A stretch of 64,000 bases of DNA from Silanimonas sp021297925. Lineage in GTDB: Bacteria; Pseudomonadota; Gammaproteobacteria; Xanthomonadales; Xanthomonadaceae. This document shows positions 1 through 9,091 of this stretch, one piece after another. The stretch lies in assembly GCA_027532825.1 (NCBI GenBank), contig JAPZTL010000002.1, positions 124,001 to 188,000 on the forward strand, read 5' to 3'. A program made the translations under genes and the position numbers. Within the stretch, counting starts at the first letter, position 1. Every line of letters starts with the position of its first letter. The notes beneath the pieces are model-generated. The model worked only from the letters and a program-made list of their open reading frames with translations, was not told the origin of the DNA and did no database searches.

Positions 1-950
1 GCCAACGCCCCGACGAAGGCGTTGCCCTGCCATGGCTTGAAGCGGTCGCTGGCGTAGAACGCCAAGCCCGAGGCCCCGATCGACGGCGTCCACTGATGGA
101 TCGGCTGCTCCATGCCGGCCTTGGCGGTGATGCCCTCGCCGATGGTGGTGCCGGTGTAGTTCTTGCCGAAGGTGATCACCGGCCAGCCGTAATTGAGACC
201 GGGGCGGGGCACGTTGATCTCGTCGCCGCCGCGCGGGCCGTGCTCGTGCGTCCAGACCCTACCCGTGGACGGGTGCAGCGCCATGCCCTGGATGTTGCGA
301 TGTCCGTAGCTGTACACGCCCGGATGCACGTCGGACCGGCCGGCGAAGGGCAGGCCCGGGGCGGGGGTGCCGTCGTCGTTGAGGCGGAACAGCTTGCCTT
401 GCCCCCTCGACAGGTCCTGCGCGGTGTCCTGCATGCCGCGGTCGCCGGTGCTGAAGAAGAGCTTGCCCTCGCGGTCGAACACGAGGCGCGATCCATAGTG
501 GAAGCCGGTGTCGACCTTCGGTGCCTGGCGGAAGATGACCTGCACGTCCCTCAGCGTGTCGCCGTCGAGACGGCCGCGGGCGACGGAAGTGCCCGCCCCG
601 CCGGAGCCGGGCTCGGAGAAGCTCAGGTAGACGAGGCCGTTCTCGGCGAAGCGGGGATGCAGCGCCACGTCGAGCAAGCCGCCTTGGCCGCGCGCCTGCA
701 CGCGGGGGACGCCGGTGATGGGCCGCGACACGGTGCCATCGAAAGAGACCATACGCAGGCGCCCCGGCCGCTCGGTGACCAGCATCCGGCCGTCGGGCAG
801 GAAAGCGAGGCCCCACGGGTGTTCCAGTCCTTCGGCGACGGTCGTGACGCGGACCGTCCCCTCTTCGCTCGGGAATTCGCGGACCTCGGCGGCGGCGGAC
901 AGGGCGAAGGCGAGGGCGCTGGCGAGCAGCAGCGGGCGCAGGAGAGACAT
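1..950 (-). CDS. PQQ-dependent aldose sugar dehydrogenase, YliI-like (C-terminus beyond window)
   Basis: I translated about 316 residues from an ATG at 950; the gene continues past base 1, so the C-terminus is missing. The first 21 residues form a Sec-type signal peptide ending in alanines, so the enzyme is probably periplasmic. The body reads as the six-bladed propeller of soluble glucose/sorbosone dehydrogenases: HPWGLAFLPDGRMLVTERPGR near the N-terminus, GGLLDVALHPRF, TGDRG, YGHRNIQG, HEHGPRGGDEIN and NYGWP. Members oxidise aldoses with PQQ and Ca2+. No pqq genes are visible here. The gene ends the local minus-strand group; the flavoprotein gene stops about 48 bases upstream of it. Confidence 0.88.
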   Translation of the reverse strand, partial: MSLLRPLLLASALAFALSAAAEVREFPSEEGTVRVTTVAEGLEHPWGLAFLPDGRMLVTERPGRLRMVSFDGTVSRPITGVPRVQARGQGGLLDVALHPRFAENGLVYLSFSEPGSGGAGTSVARGRLDGDTLRDVQVIFRQAPKVDTGFHYGSRLVFDREGKLFFSTGDRGMQDTAQDLSRGQGKLFRLNDDGTPAPGLPFAGRSDVHPGVYSYGHRNIQGMALHPSTGRVWTHEHGPRGGDEINVPRPGLNYGWPVITFGKNYTGTTIGEGITAKAGMEQPIHQWTPSIGASGLAFYASDRFKPWQGNAFVGAL

Positions 951-997
951 CGGGCAGGTCCTCGGAACGTTAGACCCGCAGTCTCCCGCGGCGAGGA

Positions 998-2263
998 TCA
1001 AGGCCGCGTGGCCGCCCGCGAGGCTGCGGTGCGTCCGGCGATGCGACCACTCGCGAAGCAGGCGGTGAGCAGATAGCCACCGGTCGGGGCGTCCCAGTCG
1101 AGCATTTCCCCGCAGGCGTACCAGCCGGGCAGGGCGCGGATCGCCAGGTCGTCGTCGACCGCCTCGAGCGCGATGCCACCAGCGGTGCTGATCGCCTCCG
1201 CGATCGGCCTCGGCGGCCCCAGCCCGATGGGCAGGCGCTTGATGGCCGCGGCGAGGGCGGCCGGGTCGCCGAGCGTGGCCGGCGGGAGGCATTCGCGGAG
1301 CAGGGCGGCCTTGGCGCCCTCGAGGCGAAGACGGCGGCGGAGGACCTCGCTGAGGCTGCGGCCGTCGCGGTCCCGGCCCAGCGCTTCGCGCACCTTCGCC
1401 TCCGGCGTGGCCGGCAACAGATCGAGGAGCAGGCCGGCCTCCCCGCGGGCCTGCAGCGCGGCGCGGAGATCGGCGCCGATCGCGTACAGCAGGCTGCCTT
1501 CGAGGCCGTACTCGCTGACCACGCACTCGCCCTGCCGGGAACGGGCGACGCCGTCGGCGTCCGTCCACAGCGCCGCCACCGGCTTGAGTGGCGCCCCGGC
1601 GAAGCGGGTTCGGAAGAGGTCCGTCCACGGACGTTCGAAACCGCAGTTCGAGGCATCCAGCGGACGCGTCGGGACGCCACGGGCCGAGAGCCAGGGCAGC
1701 CATGCGCCGTCGGAGCCGAGCTGAGGCCAGCTGCCGCCGCCCAGGGCCAGCACCACCGCGCGGGCCTCGAGGTGCCGGGTGCCGCCGGGCATGTCGACGA
1801 GCGCCCGGCCTTCACCGTCGAAGCCGATCCAGCGATGGCGCATGTGGAAGCGCACCCCGTCGGCCTTCAGCCGGGCGATCCACGACCGCAGCAGCGGCGC
1901 GGCCTTGAGGTCCTCGGGGAACACCCGGCCCGAGCTGCCGACGAAGGTGCGCACCCCCAGCTCCGCCGCCCAGCGCCTCAGGGCGGGGCCGTCGAAGGCG
2001 TCGAGCCAGCCGGCGACGGACCGGGCGCCGAGCGTGTACCGGCGATCGAAGTCGGGCCGGGGATCGCCATGCGTCAGGTTGAGGCCGCCCCGGCCGGCGA
2101 TCAGGAACTTCCGGCCGGCCGACGCCTTGGCCTCGAACAGGTCGACCTCGACGCCCGCGGCGCGCGCGGCCTCCGCCGCCATCAGCCCGGCCGGGCCACC
2201 GCCGATGATGGCGACGCCCGGGCAATGCAGGGGCACGGACGCGGGCAGGGTCGAGGGGCTCAT
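998..2263 (-). CDS. TIGR03862-type NAD(P)/FAD-dependent flavoprotein (HI0933/BaiN family)
   Basis: 421 residues. The start is the ATG at 2263, which overlaps the stop of the FKBP gene by four bases (ATGA), so the two are probably translationally coupled. The frame stays open far upstream, but that part is antisense to trhO and was excluded. An N-terminal FAD Rossmann motif (IIGGGPAGLMAAEAA) is followed by the GRKFLIAGRGGLNLTH segment, SGRVFPEDLKAAPLL and a second dinucleotide motif (LALGGGSWPQLGSDG), the pattern of HI0933-like flavoproteins. The C-terminal GWYACGEMLDWDAPTGGYLL motif completes the FAD site. Substrate is unknown; 'aminoacetone oxidase' labels on this family are not well founded. 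Confidence 0.85.
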   Translation of the reverse strand: MSPSTLPASVPLHCPGVAIIGGGPAGLMAAEAARAAGVEVDLFEAKASAGRKFLIAGRGGLNLTHGDPRPDFDRRYTLGARSVAGWLDAFDGPALRRWAAELGVRTFVGSSGRVFPEDLKAAPLLRSWIARLKADGVRFHMRHRWIGFDGEGRALVDMPGGTRHLEARAVVLALGGGSWPQLGSDGAWLPWLSARGVPTRPLDASNCGFERPWTDLFRTRFAGAPLKPVAALWTDADGVARSRQGECVVSEYGLEGSLLYAIGADLRAALQARGEAGLLLDLLPATPEAKVREALGRDRDGRSLSEVLRRRLRLEGAKAALLRECLPPATLGDPAALAAAIKRLPIGLGPPRPIAEAISTAGGIALEAVDDDLAIRALPGWYACGEMLDWDAPTGGYLLTACFASGRIAGRTAASRAATRP

Positions 2264-2724
2264 TCGGCCGCTTGGACGCCGACGAGTTCGACCTCGAACA
2301 GCAGCGGCTGGTTCGGCGGGATCACGTCGCCGGCGCCGCGTCGGCCGTAGGCGAGGTCGGCCGGGATCGCGAGCTCGCGGATCTCGCCGACGCGCATGCC
2401 GGCCACGCCCTCGTCCCAGCCGCGGATCACCCGGCCGGTGCCCAGCGGAAAGACCAGCGGCTCGCCGCGGCCGCGTGAACCGTCGAACTCGGTGCCTTTT
2501 CGGCCCGCCGCCCGCTCGTCGTAGAGCCAGCCGGTGTAGTGGACCTGCACGAGGTCGCCGCCGCGGGCCAGCGCGCCGGTCCCCGGGCGGAGTACCGAGA
2601 CCTCGAGGTCGGCCGGCGTGCCGCCGGGCGGCGGGCCCGGATCGGGGGCACATGCGGCAAGCATCACGCCAGCGGCCACGAGCGGCAGGAAACGGAGGAA
2701 TAGGCGACGGCGCAGGGCGGTCAT
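2260..2724 (-). CDS. FKBP-type peptidyl-prolyl isomerase, predicted lipoprotein
   Basis: 154 residues. The ATG at 2724 gives a basic N-terminus (MTALRRRLFLRF), a hydrophobic stretch and a lipobox VMLAAC, so the protein should be lipidated and membrane-anchored in the periplasm. The FKBP domain fills the remainder: VQVHYTGWLYD, FDGSRGRGEPLVFPLGTGRVIRGWDEGVAGMRVGE, IPADLAYGRRGAGDVIPPNQPLLFEVELVGV. These retain the usual proline-isomerase pocket residues. It overlaps the flavoprotein start by four bases, and diverges from trhO across about 76 bases. Confidence 0.9.
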   Translation of the reverse strand: MTALRRRLFLRFLPLVAAGVMLAACAPDPGPPPGGTPADLEVSVLRPGTGALARGGDLVQVHYTGWLYDERAAGRKGTEFDGSRGRGEPLVFPLGTGRVIRGWDEGVAGMRVGEIRELAIPADLAYGRRGAGDVIPPNQPLLFEVELVGVQAAE

Positions 2725-2800
2725 GGGGCGGCAATGCGGGGCAAGGGCCGCGAAGTGTGCCGCACCCGGCGATCGGACGGCGCGATGCCACAATGGCGGC

Positions 2801-3565
2801 ATGGCCTCCGTGCTCAACATCGCCGCCTACCGGTTCGTGCCGATCGACGACGTCGAGGCGCTCCGTTCCCGCCTTGCCGCGCTCGCGGAGGCGCGCGGGC
2901 TCCGCGGCACGATCCTCGTCGCCCCCGAGGGCGTGAACCTGTTCCTCGCCGGCGCTCCGGACGCCGTGCACGGCTTCCTCGACGCCGCCCGGGAGGACAT
3001 CCGTTTCGCCGATCTCGCCGCCAAGGAGAGCTGGAGCGGGACGGTTCCTTTCGCCCGCCTCAAGGCCAAGGGCAAGCGCGAAATCATCGCGTTCCGCCGC
3101 GACGGCGTGGACCCCCTCGGCGCGCCGGCCCCCGCCGTGCCGCCGTCGACGCTCAAACGCTGGCTGGACCGTGGCCGGGACGACGACGGGCGCCCCGTCG
3201 TCCTGCTGGACACCCGCAATCGGGAGGAAGTGGCGCACGGGACCTTCGCCGGGGCGATCACCCTGCCGATCGACGATTTCGTCGCTTTGCCGGAGGCTGT
3301 GGGCGCGGTGCACGACCGCCTCGCCGGGGCCACGGTCGTCAGCTTCTGCACCGGGGGGATCCGCTGCGAGAAGGCCGCGCCCTGGCTGCGGGCCCACGGA
3401 TTCGGTGACGTCCGCCAGCTCGAGGGCGGCATCCTCGGCTGGTTCGAGGCGATCGGTGCCGCGCATTGGCAGGGGGCCTGCTTCGTCTTCGACGAGCGCG
3501 TCGCGCTGGCGCCGGACCTGCGCCCCATCGAGGCCGCCGGGCATATCGCGCCCGCGCCCCCCTGA
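2801..3565 (+). CDS. trhO: tRNA uridine(34) hydroxylase TrhO, rhodanese-like
   Basis: 254 residues from the ATG at 2801. TrhO-family proteins (YceA/UPF0176) hydroxylate wobble uridine of tRNA in an oxygen-dependent step leading to 5-methoxy- or 5-carboxymethoxy-uridine. The N-terminal acylphosphatase-like domain is seen in GTILVAPEGVNLFLAG. The rhodanese domain follows, with VVLLDTRNREE and the active-site loop CTGGIRCEKAAPWL (Cys183, Cys189). There is no clear Shine-Dalgarno; a CACAAT hexamer ends six bases before the ATG, suggesting a leaderless transcript. An in-frame upstream extension was rejected because it overlaps the divergent FKBP gene. Confidence 0.92.
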   Translation: MASVLNIAAYRFVPIDDVEALRSRLAALAEARGLRGTILVAPEGVNLFLAGAPDAVHGFLDAAREDIRFADLAAKESWSGTVPFARLKAKGKREIIAFRRDGVDPLGAPAPAVPPSTLKRWLDRGRDDDGRPVVLLDTRNREEVAHGTFAGAITLPIDDFVALPEAVGAVHDRLAGATVVSFCTGGIRCEKAAPWLRAHGFGDVRQLEGGILGWFEAIGAAHWQGACFVFDERVALAPDLRPIEAAGHIAPAPP

Positions 3566-3603
3566 GGCATGCTGCGCCGTCCCCGCCGCCCCGTGGAACG
3601 CGC

Positions 3604-5112
3604 ATGACGACTGGAACGCCGCTGCTCACCACCTTCGGCCTCTACCTCGCCGCGATGGTCCTCATCGGTGTCGTCGCCTGGCGTTCGACCCGCACTTTTG
3701 ACGACTACATCCTCGGGGGGCGGTCCCTCGGCAGTTGGGTCACCGCGCTGTCGGCCGGCGCCTCGGACATGAGCGGCTGGCTGCTGATGGGCCTGCCGGG
3801 CGCGCTCTACCTCGGCGGCGCTTCGGAAGGCTGGATCGCGCTCGGGCTGGTGGTCGGCGCCTGGGCCAACTGGAAGTACGTCGCCGGACCGCTGCGCGTC
3901 TACACGGAGCGCACCCGCAACGCGCTCACCCTGCCGGACTACTTCACGCACCGCTTCGAGGACCGCGCCCGCGTGCTGCGCGTGGTGTCCGCGACGGTGA
4001 TCCTGGTGTTCTTCGCCATCTACTGCGCCAGCGGCATCGTGGCCGGAGCGCGTCTGTTCGAGAGCGTGTTCGGCGTGCCCTACGCCGAAGCCCTGTGGTG
4101 GGGCGCGGCCGCGACGATCCTTTACACCTTCGTGGGCGGCTTCCTCGCGGTGAGCTGGACCGACACGGTGCAGGCGACGCTGATGATCTTCGCGCTCCTG
4201 CTGGTGCCCGTGGTGGTGGTGCTGGACAGCGGCGGCCTTGCCGCGAGCCTCGCGCTCGTGGAAGAGGTCGATCCGGCCAAACTGGATCCGTTCAACGGCG
4301 GTGCACTGGGCGTCGTCGGCATCGTCTCGCTGCTGGCCTGGGGCCTCGGCTACGTCGGCCAGCCGCACATCCTCGCCCGCTTCATGGCGGCCTCGTCGCT
4401 GCGCGCCATCCCGGCGGCCCGCCGCATCGGCATGGCGTGGATGATCCTGTGCCTCGGCGGCGCGATGGCCGTGGGCTTCTTCGCCAACGCCTACTTTGCC
4501 CAGCACCCGGAACAGCTCGGCCCGGTCGCGCAGAACCCCGAGCGCGTGTTCATCCAGCTGTCGACGCTGCTGTTCAACCCGTGGATCGCCGGCGTGCTGC
4601 TGTCGGCCATCCTCGCGGCGATCATGAGCACCCTGTCCTGCCAGCTGCTGGTGTGCTCCAGCGCGCTGACCGAGGACTTCTACAAGGGCTTCGTGCGCCC
4701 GCAGGCCGGGCAGCGCGAGCTGGTGTGGTTCGGCCGGGCGATGGTCCTCGCGGTCGCCCTGTTGGCCATCGGAATCGCCCGCGATCCCGACAGCCGGGTG
4801 CTCGGCCTCGTGGCGTACGCGTGGGCCGGCTTCGGTGCCGCATTCGGTCCGGTGGTCGTGCTGTCGCTGTTCTGGGGGCGGATGACCCGCGACGGCGCGC
4901 TCGCCGGCATGGTCGGCGGTGCCGCCACGGTGATCCTCTGGAAAGAGCTCGTGGTCGCCGGGGGGCACAGCGCCCTGTACGAGATCGTGCCCGGATTCGC
5001 CGCGGCCACCCTGGCGATCGTCGCCGTCAGCCGCTTCGGGCCGTCGCCCGGCGAAGGCGTCCGTGCCACCCACGCGGCGGTGCGCGCCACGCTCGACGCC
5101 GAAGGCTACTGA
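3604..5112 (+). CDS. putP: Sodium/proline symporter PutP
   Basis: 502 residues, the usual length of PutP in the sodium:solute symporter family, with about 13 transmembrane helices. Diagnostic segments are DDYILGGRSLGSWVTALSAGASDMSGWLLMG near the N-terminus, YTFVGGFLAVSWTDTVQATLM in the middle, and GYVGQPHILARFMAA and AIMSTLSCQLLVCSSALTEDFYK later. It brings proline into the cell with Na+. The ATG at 3604 lies 38 bases after trhO with no strong terminator between, so co-transcription is possible. The gene faces the convergent helicase gene across 15 bases. No putA is present in the window. Confidence 0.93.
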   Translation: MTTGTPLLTTFGLYLAAMVLIGVVAWRSTRTFDDYILGGRSLGSWVTALSAGASDMSGWLLMGLPGALYLGGASEGWIALGLVVGAWANWKYVAGPLRVYTERTRNALTLPDYFTHRFEDRARVLRVVSATVILVFFAIYCASGIVAGARLFESVFGVPYAEALWWGAAATILYTFVGGFLAVSWTDTVQATLMIFALLLVPVVVVLDSGGLAASLALVEEVDPAKLDPFNGGALGVVGIVSLLAWGLGYVGQPHILARFMAASSLRAIPAARRIGMAWMILCLGGAMAVGFFANAYFAQHPEQLGPVAQNPERVFIQLSTLLFNPWIAGVLLSAILAAIMSTLSCQLLVCSSALTEDFYKGFVRPQAGQRELVWFGRAMVLAVALLAIGIARDPDSRVLGLVAYAWAGFGAAFGPVVVLSLFWGRMTRDGALAGMVGGAATVILWKELVVAGGHSALYEIVPGFAAATLAIVAVSRFGPSPGEGVRATHAAVRATLDAEGY

Positions 5113-5127
5113 CGCCCGAGGCGGAGC

Positions 5128-7014
5128 TTACTCGCCCCGCGACGCCTTGCCGAAGCCCGGCTTGAAAGCCTTGCCCTTGTAGCCGCCGGGCTTGAAGCCC
5201 TCGCGCCGCGGGAAGCGGGGCGCAGCGGCGTCGTGGTCCGCGGCATCGTCCTTGTCCGGGTCGTAGGGCTTGAGCATCAGCGCCTGGCCGGCGACGCGCA
5301 CCTTCTTCAGGTGGGCCATCACCTCTTTGGGCATTCCTTCGGGCAGGTCGACCAGCGTGTCGTTGGTCCGGATGTTGATGCGCCCGATGTGCGCGGCATC
5401 GAGGCCAGCCTCGTTGGCGATCGCACCCACGATGTTGCCGGGCTTCACGCGATGGGCGTGGCCGACCGCGATCCAGTAGGTCGCGAAGCCGGGTTCGGGG
5501 GCGCGCGGTGCGTCGAACTTCGGCGGGCGGGCCTTCGGCGGGCCGTCCTCGCGGGGCATGCGCGCTTCGGGGCGCCAGCTCATCGGCTCCCCGCGCGGCT
5601 GGCGCGGCAGCTTGTCGAAATCGACGCGCTCGCGGTGCTCCGGGCGCTCCTCGCGCTCGGGGCGGCTGGGCGGCTCCATCAGCAGCGGCGTGTCGCCCTG
5701 CAACACGCGTGCGAGCGCCGCGGCGATCTCGATCGCCGGCACGTTGTGCTCGGTCTCGTAGCGCTCGACCAGGGCACGGAAGGGTTCGAGGCCCTCCATC
5801 TGCCGGGCCTGCGTGATGCGGTCGAGAAAGCGGTTGATGCGCGAGTCGTTCACCGCCTGCACCGAGGGCAAGGTCATCGGCTCGATCGGCTGGCGCGTGG
5901 CGCGCTCGATGGCCTTGAGCATGCCGCGCTCGCGCGGGCTCACGAACAGGATGGCTTCGCCGCTGCGCCCGGCGCGGCCGGTGCGGCCGATGCGGTGGAC
6001 GTAGCTCTCGGTGTCGTAGGGGATGTCGTAGTTCAGCACGTGGCTGATGCGTTCGACATCGAGGCCGCGGGCCGCCACGTCGGTGGCGACGAGGATGTCG
6101 ATCTTGCGGTCCTTCAGCTGCTGGATCGTGCGTTCGCGCTGGGCCTGCTGCACGTCGCCGTGGATGGCCGCGGCGGCGAGGCCACGGGCCGCCAGCTTCT
6201 CGGCGAGCTCCTGCGTAGCCTGCTTGGTACGCGCGAAGATGATCATCGCGTCGAAGGTCTCGGCCTCGAGGATGCGGGTGAGCGCGTCCAGTTTGTGCAA
6301 GCCGCTGACCATCCACATCCGCTGGCGGATGTTGGTGGCCGTGGTGGTCTTGGCCTTGATGGCCACTTCCACCGGGTCCTTCAGGTAGGTCTGGGCGATG
6401 CGCTTGATCGGCGGCGGCATGGTCGCCGAGAACAGCGCGACCTGGCGGGTGGGCGGGGTCTTCTTCAGCACCGCCTCGACGTCGTCGATGAAGCCCATGC
6501 GCAGCATCTCGTCGGCTTCGTCGAGCACCAGCGCCTTGAGCTGCGAGAGGTCGAGCGAGCCGCGGTCGAGGTGGTCGATGACGCGGCCGGGCGTGCCGAC
6601 GACGACATGCACGCCGCGCTTCAGCGCACCGAGCTGCGGGCCGTAGGCCTGTCCGCCGTAGATCGGCAGCACCTGGAAGCCGGGGATGAACGCGGCGTAC
6701 TTCTGGAAGGCCTCGGCCACCTGGATGGCCAGTTCGCGCGTCGGCGCCAGCACCACGGCCTTCGGCGCGCCGGCCGGCTCGGCCGCGATGCGGGCGAGCA
6801 GGGGCAGGGCAAAGGCGGCGGTCTTGCCGGTGCCGGTCTGGGCCTGGCCGAGCACGTCGCGACCTTCGAGCAGCGGCGGGATGGTGGCGGCCTGGATCGG
6901 CGAGGGGGACTCGTAGCCGACGGCCGACAGGGCCTTCATCAGGCTTTCGGGCAGGGCAAGGTCGGCGAAGCGCAGCGAGGGCGCTTCGTTGGAGATTTCG
7001 GTATCGGCGCTCAT
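5128..7014 (-). CDS. deaD: DEAD-box ATP-dependent RNA helicase, DeaD/CsdA type
   Basis: 628 residues from the ATG at 7014. Helicase motifs appear in order: Q motif region (YESPSPIQ), Walker A AQTGTGKTAAF, PTRELAIQVAE, TPGRVIDHL, DEADEML, SATMPP, and HRIGRTGRAGR. A C-terminal DbpA/CsdA-type RNA-binding domain follows (TYWIAVGHAHRVKPGNIVGAIANE ... RINIRTNDTLVDLPEGMP), then a basic glycine-rich tail. Such proteins remodel RNA in ribosome assembly and cold adaptation. The RNA-binding domain and long tail favour DeaD over RhlE. A TAGACT-like -10 lies about 50 bases upstream, in the region shared with divergent uup. Confidence 0.92.
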   Translation of the reverse strand: MSADTEISNEAPSLRFADLALPESLMKALSAVGYESPSPIQAATIPPLLEGRDVLGQAQTGTGKTAAFALPLLARIAAEPAGAPKAVVLAPTRELAIQVAEAFQKYAAFIPGFQVLPIYGGQAYGPQLGALKRGVHVVVGTPGRVIDHLDRGSLDLSQLKALVLDEADEMLRMGFIDDVEAVLKKTPPTRQVALFSATMPPPIKRIAQTYLKDPVEVAIKAKTTTATNIRQRMWMVSGLHKLDALTRILEAETFDAMIIFARTKQATQELAEKLAARGLAAAAIHGDVQQAQRERTIQQLKDRKIDILVATDVAARGLDVERISHVLNYDIPYDTESYVHRIGRTGRAGRSGEAILFVSPRERGMLKAIERATRQPIEPMTLPSVQAVNDSRINRFLDRITQARQMEGLEPFRALVERYETEHNVPAIEIAAALARVLQGDTPLLMEPPSRPEREERPEHRERVDFDKLPRQPRGEPMSWRPEARMPREDGPPKARPPKFDAPRAPEPGFATYWIAVGHAHRVKPGNIVGAIANEAGLDAAHIGRINIRTNDTLVDLPEGMPKEVMAHLKKVRVAGQALMLKPYDPDKDDAADHDAAAPRFPRREGFKPGGYKGKAFKPGFGKASRGE

Positions 7015-7144
7015 GGCGGCCTCGAGAGTGCCGGCGGAAGCGCTCGGCGGGAAGGGCGCGGAGTCTACCCGACCTTCGCGCCGGCCACCCCAACGGGAGC
7101 CAACCGGCCGTTTCCGCCCCTCGGGCCGGCCGGCAGTCACCGCG

Positions 7145-7150
7145 TAAACT
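7145..7150 (+). promoter_or_regulatory. -10-like hexamer TAAACT of uup
   Basis: TAAACT lies six bases before the uup ATG with no Shine-Dalgarno between, which would place the transcription start at or next to the A of ATG. No good -35 is visible. The same six-base spacing recurs at other starts in this window. Confidence 0.4.
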
Positions 7151-7156
7151 CCCCGG

Positions 7157-9058
7157 ATGCCCCTGCTCACTTTGAATCGCGTCGACTACGGCGTCGGCGG
7201 CCCACGCCTGCTCGACGGTGTCGACCTCGCCATCGAACCCGGCGAACGCATCGCCCTGATCGGCCGCAACGGCGCCGGGAAGTCCACGCTGTTGAAACTG
7301 ATCGCCGGCGAACTGGTGCCGGACGACGGCGAGCGCCGCCTCGAAGGCGGGGTCCGCGTGGCCCGGCTCGAGCAGGAAGTGCCCGCGCACCTCGACGGCT
7401 CCATCTACGACGTGGTCGCCGACGGCCTGGGTTCGGTGGGCCACGACATCGCCGAGTTCCACCACCTCAGCCATGCCGAGGACATCGACATGGACGCGCT
7501 GGGCCGCGTGCAGGCGCGCATCGACGCCGCCGACGGCTGGCGGCTCGAGGCGCGAGTCGAGGCCACCCTGACCAAGCTCGGTCTCGATGGCGAACTGCCC
7601 TTCAGCGCCCAGTCCGGTGGCCTGAAGCGCCGGGTGCTGCTGGCCCGCGCCTTCGTGGCCGAGCCGCAGATCCTGCTGCTGGACGAGCCCACCAACCACC
7701 TCGACATCGCGGCCATCGAGGCATTGGAAGCCGCGCTGCTCGACTACAAGGGCTCGATCGTCTTCGTCACCCACGACCGCCGCTTCCTGAAGGCTTTGGC
7801 CACCCGCATCGTGGAGATCGACCGCGGCACGCTCACCAGTTGGCCCGGCGACTGGGCGAACTACCTGCGTCGGCAGGAGGAGCGCGCCCATGCCGAGGCG
7901 CAGGAGAACGCCAAGTTCGACAAGCTGCTGGCGCAGGAAGAGGTCTGGATCCGCCAGGGCATCAAGGCCCGCCGCACCCGCGACGAGGGCCGCGTGCGCC
8001 GCCTCGAAGCCATGCGCCGCGAGCGCGCCGAGCGCCGCGACAAGACCGGCAACGTGAAGATGGCGCTGGCCGAAGGCCAGCAGAGCGGCCGGAAGGTCAT
8101 CGAGACCCAAGGACTCACCTTCGGCCACGGGGAGCGGACGCTCGTCCGCGACCTCGACCTGACGGTGATGCGCGGCGACCGCATCGGTCTGATCGGTCCG
8201 AACGGCAGCGGCAAGACCACCCTGATCAAGCTGCTGCTCGGCGACCTGCAGCCGCAATCCGGCGAGGTGAAGCGGGGCACCGGCCTGCAGGTGGCGTACT
8301 TCGACCAGTACCGCATGGCGCTGCGCGAGGACTGGAACGCGCTCGACAACGTGTCGCAGGGGGCCGAGTTCGTCGAGGTCGGCGGCCAGCGCAAGCACGT
8401 GATGGGCTACCTGCAGGACTTCCTGTTCACGCCCGAGCGCGCCCGTGCGCCGATCCACAAGCTCAGCGGCGGCGAGCGCAACCGGCTGCTGCTGGCCCGG
8501 CTCTTTGCCCAGCCGTCGAACCTGCTGGTGATGGACGAACCCACCAACGATCTTGATGTCGAGACGCTGGAACTGCTCGAGGAGCTGCTGGGCGAGTACC
8601 CGGGCACCCTGCTTCTGGTCAGCCACGATCGCGACTTCATCGATGCCGTGGCGACCTCGACGCTCGTCATGGAGGGCGAGGGCCGTGTCGGCGATTACGT
8701 GGGCGGCTACACCGATTGGCTGCGCCAGCGCCCGGCGGCCAGCATCGCCGCAACGTCGGGGGCGGTGGCCAAGTCCGTGCCGCCGGCACCCGCCGCCCGC
8801 GCGATTCAGGTCTCTCAACCGGCCAAGCCCGCCGCCGCGAAGCGCAAGCTCGGCTTCAAGGAACAGCGCGAACTCGAGGCCTTGCCGGGGCGCATCGATG
8901 CCCTCGAGAACGAGATGGCGGCCCTCACCGAAGCGCTATCGGCCCCGGGCTTCTACGCGAAAGACACTGCGGCCCAAGCCACACACCATGCGCGGATGGC
9001 CGCCGTCCAGACGGAGTTGGATGCGGCCTTCGCCCGATGGTCGGAGCTCGACGCTTAA
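7157..9058 (+). CDS. uup: ABC-F family ATPase Uup
   Basis: 633 residues with two ABC ATPase domains and no membrane segments. Domain 1 has Walker A GRNGAGKST and Walker B LLLDEPTNHLDI; domain 2 has GPNGSGKTT, signature LSGGERNRLLLARL and LLVMDEPTNDLDVE. Between them is the charged ABC-F linker (roughly residues 240-310). A proline/alanine spacer leads to a C-terminal coiled-coil (FKEQRELEALPGRIDALENEM), which distinguishes Uup from EttA and points to DNA or ribosome binding. Uup is linked to ribosome rescue and suppression of transposon excision. Transcribed divergently from the helicase. Confidence 0.92.
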   Translation: MPLLTLNRVDYGVGGPRLLDGVDLAIEPGERIALIGRNGAGKSTLLKLIAGELVPDDGERRLEGGVRVARLEQEVPAHLDGSIYDVVADGLGSVGHDIAEFHHLSHAEDIDMDALGRVQARIDAADGWRLEARVEATLTKLGLDGELPFSAQSGGLKRRVLLARAFVAEPQILLLDEPTNHLDIAAIEALEAALLDYKGSIVFVTHDRRFLKALATRIVEIDRGTLTSWPGDWANYLRRQEERAHAEAQENAKFDKLLAQEEVWIRQGIKARRTRDEGRVRRLEAMRRERAERRDKTGNVKMALAEGQQSGRKVIETQGLTFGHGERTLVRDLDLTVMRGDRIGLIGPNGSGKTTLIKLLLGDLQPQSGEVKRGTGLQVAYFDQYRMALREDWNALDNVSQGAEFVEVGGQRKHVMGYLQDFLFTPERARAPIHKLSGGERNRLLLARLFAQPSNLLVMDEPTNDLDVETLELLEELLGEYPGTLLLVSHDRDFIDAVATSTLVMEGEGRVGDYVGGYTDWLRQRPAASIAATSGAVAKSVPPAPAARAIQVSQPAKPAAAKRKLGFKEQRELEALPGRIDALENEMAALTEALSAPGFYAKDTAAQATHHARMAAVQTELDAAFARWSELDA

Positions 9059-9091
9059 GCCCGCTGACGCCGACATCGACGTGTTCCGGCC

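Noticed and set aside
998..3544. N-terminal extension of the TIGR03862 flavoprotein to 848 residues
   Set aside because: The extension is antisense to trhO and shifted across the FKBP gene; the FAD motif at the ATG at 2263 marks the true N-terminus.
2827..5073. Long open frame (748 codons) on the minus strand opposite trhO and putP
   Set aside because: Antisense shadow of well-conserved genes in GC-rich DNA. The product is rich in His, Arg, Gln and Asp without any domain.
5027..8818. 1263-codon minus-strand frame and a matching 1107-codon plus-strand frame across deaD and uup
   Set aside because: Both run through two conserved genes on opposite strands in other frames and have low-complexity composition; explained by GC-rich codon bias.
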